A stretch of 64,000 nt of DNA from Prionace glauca (lineage: Eukaryota > Chordata > Chondrichthyes > Carcharhiniformes > Carcharhinidae), in NCBI GenBank assembly GCA_037974335.1, contig CM075728.1, positions 112,525,476 to 112,589,475 on the forward strand, given 5' to 3'. A model generated the notes under the pieces. It saw only the letters and a list, made by a program, of their open reading frames with translations. It was not told the DNA's origin and did no database searches. The position numbers were made by a program, and so were the translations under genes. This document shows, one piece after another, positions 59,485 through 64,000 of this stretch. Positions within the stretch are counted from its first letter, which is position 1. The number at the start of each line of letters is the position of its first letter.

Positions 59485-60197
59485 GGTCCTTGTGCATGAG
59501 TCGCAAAAACCCAGCTTGCAGGTGCAGCAGGTGGTCAGGAAGGCGAATGGGATGCTGGCCTTCATAGCGAGGGGGATTGAATATAAAAGTAGGGAGGTCT
59601 TGCTACAGCTGTATAGGGCATTGGTGAGGCCGCAGCTGGAGTACTGTGTGCAGTTTTGGGCGCCGCACCTGCGCAAGGATATTTTGGCCCTGGAGGGAGT
59701 GCAGAGGAGGTTTACTCGGCTGATACCGGAGTTGAGGGGATTGAGCTATGAGGAGAGGCTGAATAAACTAGGCTTGTACTCGTTAGAGTTTAGAAGAATG
59801 AGGGGAGATCTCATTGAGACGTATAAGATGATGAATGGGATGGATAGGATAGAGGTGGAGAGACTCTTCCCGCTCAAAAAAGACAGTAGGACTAGGGGGC
59901 ACAGCCTCAAGATAAAGGGAGGGCGGTTTAGAACAGAGTTGAGGAGGAACTTCTTCACTCAAAGGGTGGTGAATCTCTGGAATTCTCTGCCCGTTGAAGT
60001 GGCGGAGGCTGCCTCGCTAAATATTTTTAAGAAACGGGTTGATGGGTTTTTGATAAGAGAAGGGATTAAGGGTTATGGGGAGAGGGCGGGAAGGTGGAGC
60101 TGAGTCACGACAGATCAGCCATGATCTTATTGAATGGCGGGGCAGGCTCGAAGGGCCAGATGGCCTACTCCTGCTCCTATTTCTTATGTTCTTATTT
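59485..60197 (+). mobile_element. Young CR1-type LINE, strongly 5'-truncated
   Basis: Only the ORF2 3' end and the tail (atttcttatgttcttat) are present. It is nearly identical to the end of the CR1 at 17771-21674. The empty site is at about 62200-62212 in segment B. Confidence 0.85.
59487..60103 (+). CDS. CR1 LINE ORF2 C-terminal fragment
   Basis: Open frame from VLVHESQKPSLQVQQVVRKA to GYGERAGRWS and stop. This is the part after the reverse transcriptase core. Its G tract keeps the frame that the copy at 21387 has lost, so it shows the normal C-terminus of this LINE family. It has no catalytic residues. Confidence 0.8.
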
Positions 60198-60596
60198 CCA
60201 TTTCCAATTAGAATGCTCCTTGATGTGTCCTGACATTGAAGTACCTTTCTTTCACAATGTTTATGATCCAGGAAAATATTTTGCTCATGAATTCCAGAGC
60301 AAATTATACAACAAAATTGTGTAATTTTACAGATAATATGTGAAACAACTTGTCTGAGCTATATTGAGGGATGGTAGTTAATACTGACTATGAGGAAATA
60401 AAAAATGCGTAATGCTTAGGATTCTTAATGTAGCACTTACCTAAGAGATAGAAATATTTTCACCATAGATAAAAAAGCAAGTAAGTCACCTAAATTGATG
60501 TGCAATATTTGCATTTTAGCCAAAAGCCTTACCACTGTACTTTCTGCTTGCTAACACAATGAGTTTAGATTGTGATGGATTTTGGTGTTCATGTAG

Positions 60597-60745
60597 ATCC
60601 AATGGGAACATTTTCAAATAAACCAAACAATAATGTGTATAAAGCTCCACCAGATCAGAATCAAGGATCAAAGGATCAGGAAAATGTAGATGGGTTCAAT
60701 GAAGAAATATCAAAGCTGCAAAGATTTTCTTTGTTTGTGGTCTGA
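60597..60745 (+). CDS. NCR3LG1-like: Terminal cytoplasmic exon of the B7-H6-like gene
   Basis: It has the acceptor gtgttcatgtag and entry phase 1, and reads DPMGTFSNKPNNNVYKAPP, then a Gln/Asp-rich stretch and NVDGFNEEISKLQRFSLFVV, with TGA at 60743-60745. It is homologous to tail exons a and b (FSN.PNN, then the VDG at the old donor position). No splice donor follows and there is no further exon, so it ends the coding sequence. It contains one tyrosine (NVYKAP) but no standard ITIM. No clear polyadenylation signal lies close behind. A distinct gene sharing this tail is the main alternative. Confidence 0.55.
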
Positions 60746-60950
60746 GGAACAATGTATAATGTTGAGTTCACTTTATATTTGTATTGATGTGTTATGGCAG
60801 GTTAATTTTGTAGTTTTTTCTGAGTATTGTCCTGCAGAGTCTGGAGGCATTATTTGCATTTACTTGATCTATATTTGTATTGTTAAGTATTAAAAGTGAT
60901 GATAGTTTTCGATGGATTTAATTTAATCTTGCTGTGTAAGGAAGTAAGGA

Positions 60951-61439
60951 GCTCTAGTCAGATTCACATAAGGCAATGTATTTTGCATCTGGGGTACACA
61001 TAATTTAGGAACAAAAATTAAACGGAAACAAGAATCCATTATCTAACGACAGTGTTCCTGGGCACACAGTCACAGGGAAAGGCAGAATTGCTGTTCTCTC
61101 TGTCTATATGAAAGAGAGTGAAGACAGCCGCTCTATACTCTCTGATTGTAAATCGAACAACTTTGCTGAAGAGCAGATTGTGGGCAACTCCTGCATTGAA
61201 GTAATAGTTGCGACAGTCCATATGGTGTAGGTGTATCCAAAGAGCCTTTGGGGATGTTGTTCGAGTTTTTCAGCCCTGTGACAATGTAGGAATAGGCACG
61301 TCTTTCCAAGACAGCAATTTTTCAGACATAAAGAGGAGTTCAAAAGCAAATTACTGCAGGTTCCGGAATCTGAACCAGAAACAGAAATGGCAAGAAATCT
61401 CCGCAAGTGTGACAGCATCTCTGGAAAGAGAACAGAGTG
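60951..61439. other. No gene recognised
   Basis: Sequence between the two terminal segments; no exon or repeat recognised. Confidence 0.35.
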
Positions 61440-62870
61440 AATGTTTTGAGTCTGGATGATCCTTTGTCAGAGCTAAGGCAATAGAAAGTAGCATGAGATT
61501 TATACTGTTGTGGGATCAGCAGGGGGTGGGGTTTGGGTAGGGGGGTATTGGTTATCCGAGGGGGCTGGATAGAGAGCCAGCGCTTGGTGAAGATGGGAGA
61601 AAATAACAAAGATGTCATAAACAGAAAAATATAGGGACTATAAATGGTGGTGATCACGGCCAAGAAGGGTGCTGATAGTTCAGAAGAGGAGTTTGGTCAT
61701 GTTGGTGTTTCGGTGTACCTGCAGCCCTTATTGTTATAGATCTGAATAGTTGGAACTTGGAAGCTGCCCTTGAAGAAGTTGTATTCGACCAAATAAACCA
61801 AAATATTATTTATCGATGGTGTGGAATGTAGGAGAGTATTCCTGTTAGCAATAGCTTAAACTTGTCAACCGGTCACCAGAATTTCTTCAAGTTTGTAATC
61901 CGAATAAATTAATGGATGCAATGGATGGTAGATGTAATAAATGTGATGAAATGCATTACATGCTATTGAAAGGCAGGAAAAGAATTGTTTCTCACTGAGG
62001 TATCGGTCTGAAAATTGTGGCTTCAAGTACTCTTAATCAGATTTGTTAAGTCATTCAGAAATGTTGTCTGCCAGCCAGAAATCAATGGGTTGATGTTTCA
62101 GTCCAGGATATTGAGTAAATATCTTGGACGAAAACCTGCTACATTTCTGTGATGGAATGATGCAGTGACAGTCATCCTCATGTTTACAGTGGATAAAGCT
62201 CCTTTTTTCAAGTGCAGAAGCTGATTACATCGTCCAATTAGAATGCCCCTGTTGTGTCCTGACATTGAAATACCTTTCTGTTACAATGTTTATGATCCAG
62301 GAAAATATTTTGCTCTTGAATTCCAGGGCAAGTTGTATACAATATTTACATTTGAAACGAATTGTCTGAGCTATATCGGTTAATACTGACTGTGAGAAAA
62401 AAATGCATAATGTTTAGGATCCTTAATGCAGCATTTATCTAAGAAATAGGAGTCTCTTACTGTCATTAAAGAAGCAAGGTCAACTAAATTCATGTGCAAT
62501 ATTTGCATTTTAGACAAAAGCCTGTACTTTCTACTCCCTAACACAATGAGTTTACATTATTCAGATTTTATGTATTTGTTTATGATATGGGGAACCATGT
62601 ATAACATTAAGTTTAATATATATTTATTTATCTCTTGGGACGGGTTCCAGTTACATTTAGGTTTTACTGAGTTATGGTGCTGGGGAGCCTGGAAGCATTA
62701 ATTGTATTTTTAGGAAAATAGAGGGAGCTTAAATGATCTACATTTGTATTGTTAAATATTAGAAATGTGGCATAGTTTTAAGTGGGTTTAATTTAATCTT
62801 CCTGTGTAAGAAAGTACAGAACTAGAATTTTATTAATGTAAGACATTTTTGCATCTAGGATTTTTGGTTC
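61440..62870 (+). repeat. Terminal segment B (paralogue of A without the coding exon)
   Basis: Matches 58440-58985, 59340-59484 and 60198-60590, then jumps at about 62555 to the 3' part (from about 60725). The coding exon found in segment A is missing. Confidence 0.65.
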
Positions 62871-64000
62871 TGCTTCTTTGCACTTGGAGAGGATGACAAT
62901 ATGAAAAGTAAACATGCTGGGGGAAGCATAACGTTGTTGCTTTGCAACCAGGGGCACATTAATGTTAGGAAGACTTTTTGATTGGTGTTTTAGCTGAATT
63001 CATTCGCAGTTGAGTTCAGAAAGCTAAACAGAGAACATATTTTAAGGCATTTTCTCATAGAAAAATCATACCATGGAGTAATGTTTAAGAAAACAAGCAC
63101 AGGAAACTTAATGAACCCCTAGTTTAAGGAGCATGGAGAAATTATGAGAAGTTTTCAAGAAGATTGAAGCTAAAGGAACATAGATAAACTGCCGTTAGGA
63201 ACAGAACACTGCTTATGGAAGTAAAAATCAGAGATAAACTGATAAGTTTGGCTACAGATAATCAACAGATCTGAAGAAATCATAAGGTTTGGTGTCTTTA
63301 TTTCCAATGTTTGAACAACCGTATTCTGTTGGGGACTGAGTATTTGAGTTTGTGTAAAAGCATGTAAGACTACAGAAATCTGAAAGGAGAGGTGGAATCC
63401 TTGTGCTAGTTTCCTAGTTAAAATGTGGAGTGGAAACTTTGTTGAAAAGAATTTGAAAAACCTGAAGTGGATTCTTAATGCAAACAGTTGTTTGAAGTTA
63501 TGAAAGAAGATTCTAAAGCATGTCTTTTTTGGAATGGAGTTTGGAAACACTCATGTGACAATCATCTGGAGGAACCTTGAGGAAGAAAACAAGGAAAATC
63601 GGTTGAGTGAGACCGGCCATTTTATTTCATTTTTGAATATTGTACACATTTATAAAACAAATGGGGGAGTATGGGAGTATTATAATCAAACTTTTCCTGT
63701 TTAATAAATGACATTTTTCTTGCTGTTAAAAACTGATTAGTGCAGCTCTGATGATATTCTTTCATGTTTTCTAAAAAAAAATGTGGAAGTTAGAATCTTT
63801 TGAGCCAGAGTTTCATTCTGGGATCTTGCCATCAATGTCACACCAACTGAAATTGTAACAATAAACATGGGCTTGCGATGAGATTTTGCAACCCATGAAG
63901 TGTAGAAAGGAGTTTGTGGTTCAGAATATGTAAAGAACAAAAAAATAAGTGGAAAGAAGAGTCACTGTGATTTAGTGACACACAAATCCCTATTATTTGG
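62871..64000. other. No gene recognised
   Basis: AT-rich sequence. An AATAAA lies near 63704 but no transcript can be tied to it. Confidence 0.35.

Larger units (their letters stand above)
58401..60950 (+). repeat. Terminal segment A (holds the last exon)
   Basis: The order gaccctttgtcaatactga, ttgttatagatct, tagcaatagcctaaacttgt, cctgacattgaagtacc matches segment B at 61440-62870. Segment A has two insertions absent from B: 59008-59339 and the CR1 at 59485-60197. Confidence 0.7.

Noticed and set aside
1-64000. CRISPR arrays, rRNA genes, functional tRNA genes
   Set aside because: None seen. The tRNA-like stretches are heads of SINEs.

Overview
The window looks like nuclear DNA from a cartilaginous fish, probably a shark. 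It is repeat-dense and intron-rich. It carries young CR1-type LINEs, SINEs of the V-SINE/HE1 type, a Penelope-like retroelement and a tRNA-Pro-primed endogenous retrovirus fossil. The host gene has a vertebrate immune architecture. The organism call is inference from repeats and gene type.

The host gene lies on the + strand from about 8.5 to 60.7 kb and looks like a B7-H6 (NCR3LG1) relative. Its exons are a V-set domain (8524-8862), a C1-set domain (10573-10887), a transmembrane segment (13314-13415) and a short acidic tail exon (14198-14254). After these comes a long array of further exons: C1-like domain exons without the canonical Ig cysteine pair (decayed copy at 17552; open copies at 25476, 35242 and 47720), 90-bp tail exons (27975, 37748, 50218), possible alternative last exons (28622, 38395, 50865), an 87-bp acidic exon present twice (41256, 43031), and a terminal exon with a stop (60597-60745). 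Every internal exon is phase 1 at both ends, so any combination stays in frame. I did not find the signal-peptide exon. All splice joins are inferred.

Layout: 1-1.9 kb is a minus-strand retroviral fossil with a SINE and a Penelope tail inside it. 1.9-8.3 kb holds nested CR1 LINEs, including a young one with a long open ORF2. 8.5-15.6 kb holds the four first exons with V-SINEs between them. 15.6-21.7 kb holds a decayed C1-like exon cut by a near-complete CR1. 21.7-24.7 kb is older repeat debris. 24.7-52.8 kb is three tandem units of roughly 10, 12.5 and 6 kb, very similar to each other, each with one C1-like exon and two tail exons. Unit 2 carries an extra internal 1.8-kb duplication. 52.8-58.4 kb is GC-rich and contains probable PIF/Harbinger remnants. 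58.4-62.9 kb is a tandem pair of older segments; the first carries the terminal exon and the second has lost it. 62.9-64 kb shows nothing I recognise.

The most unusual feature is this recently expanded set of cysteine-pair-less C1-like exons and tail exons downstream of the transmembrane exon of a B7-H6-like receptor ligand.
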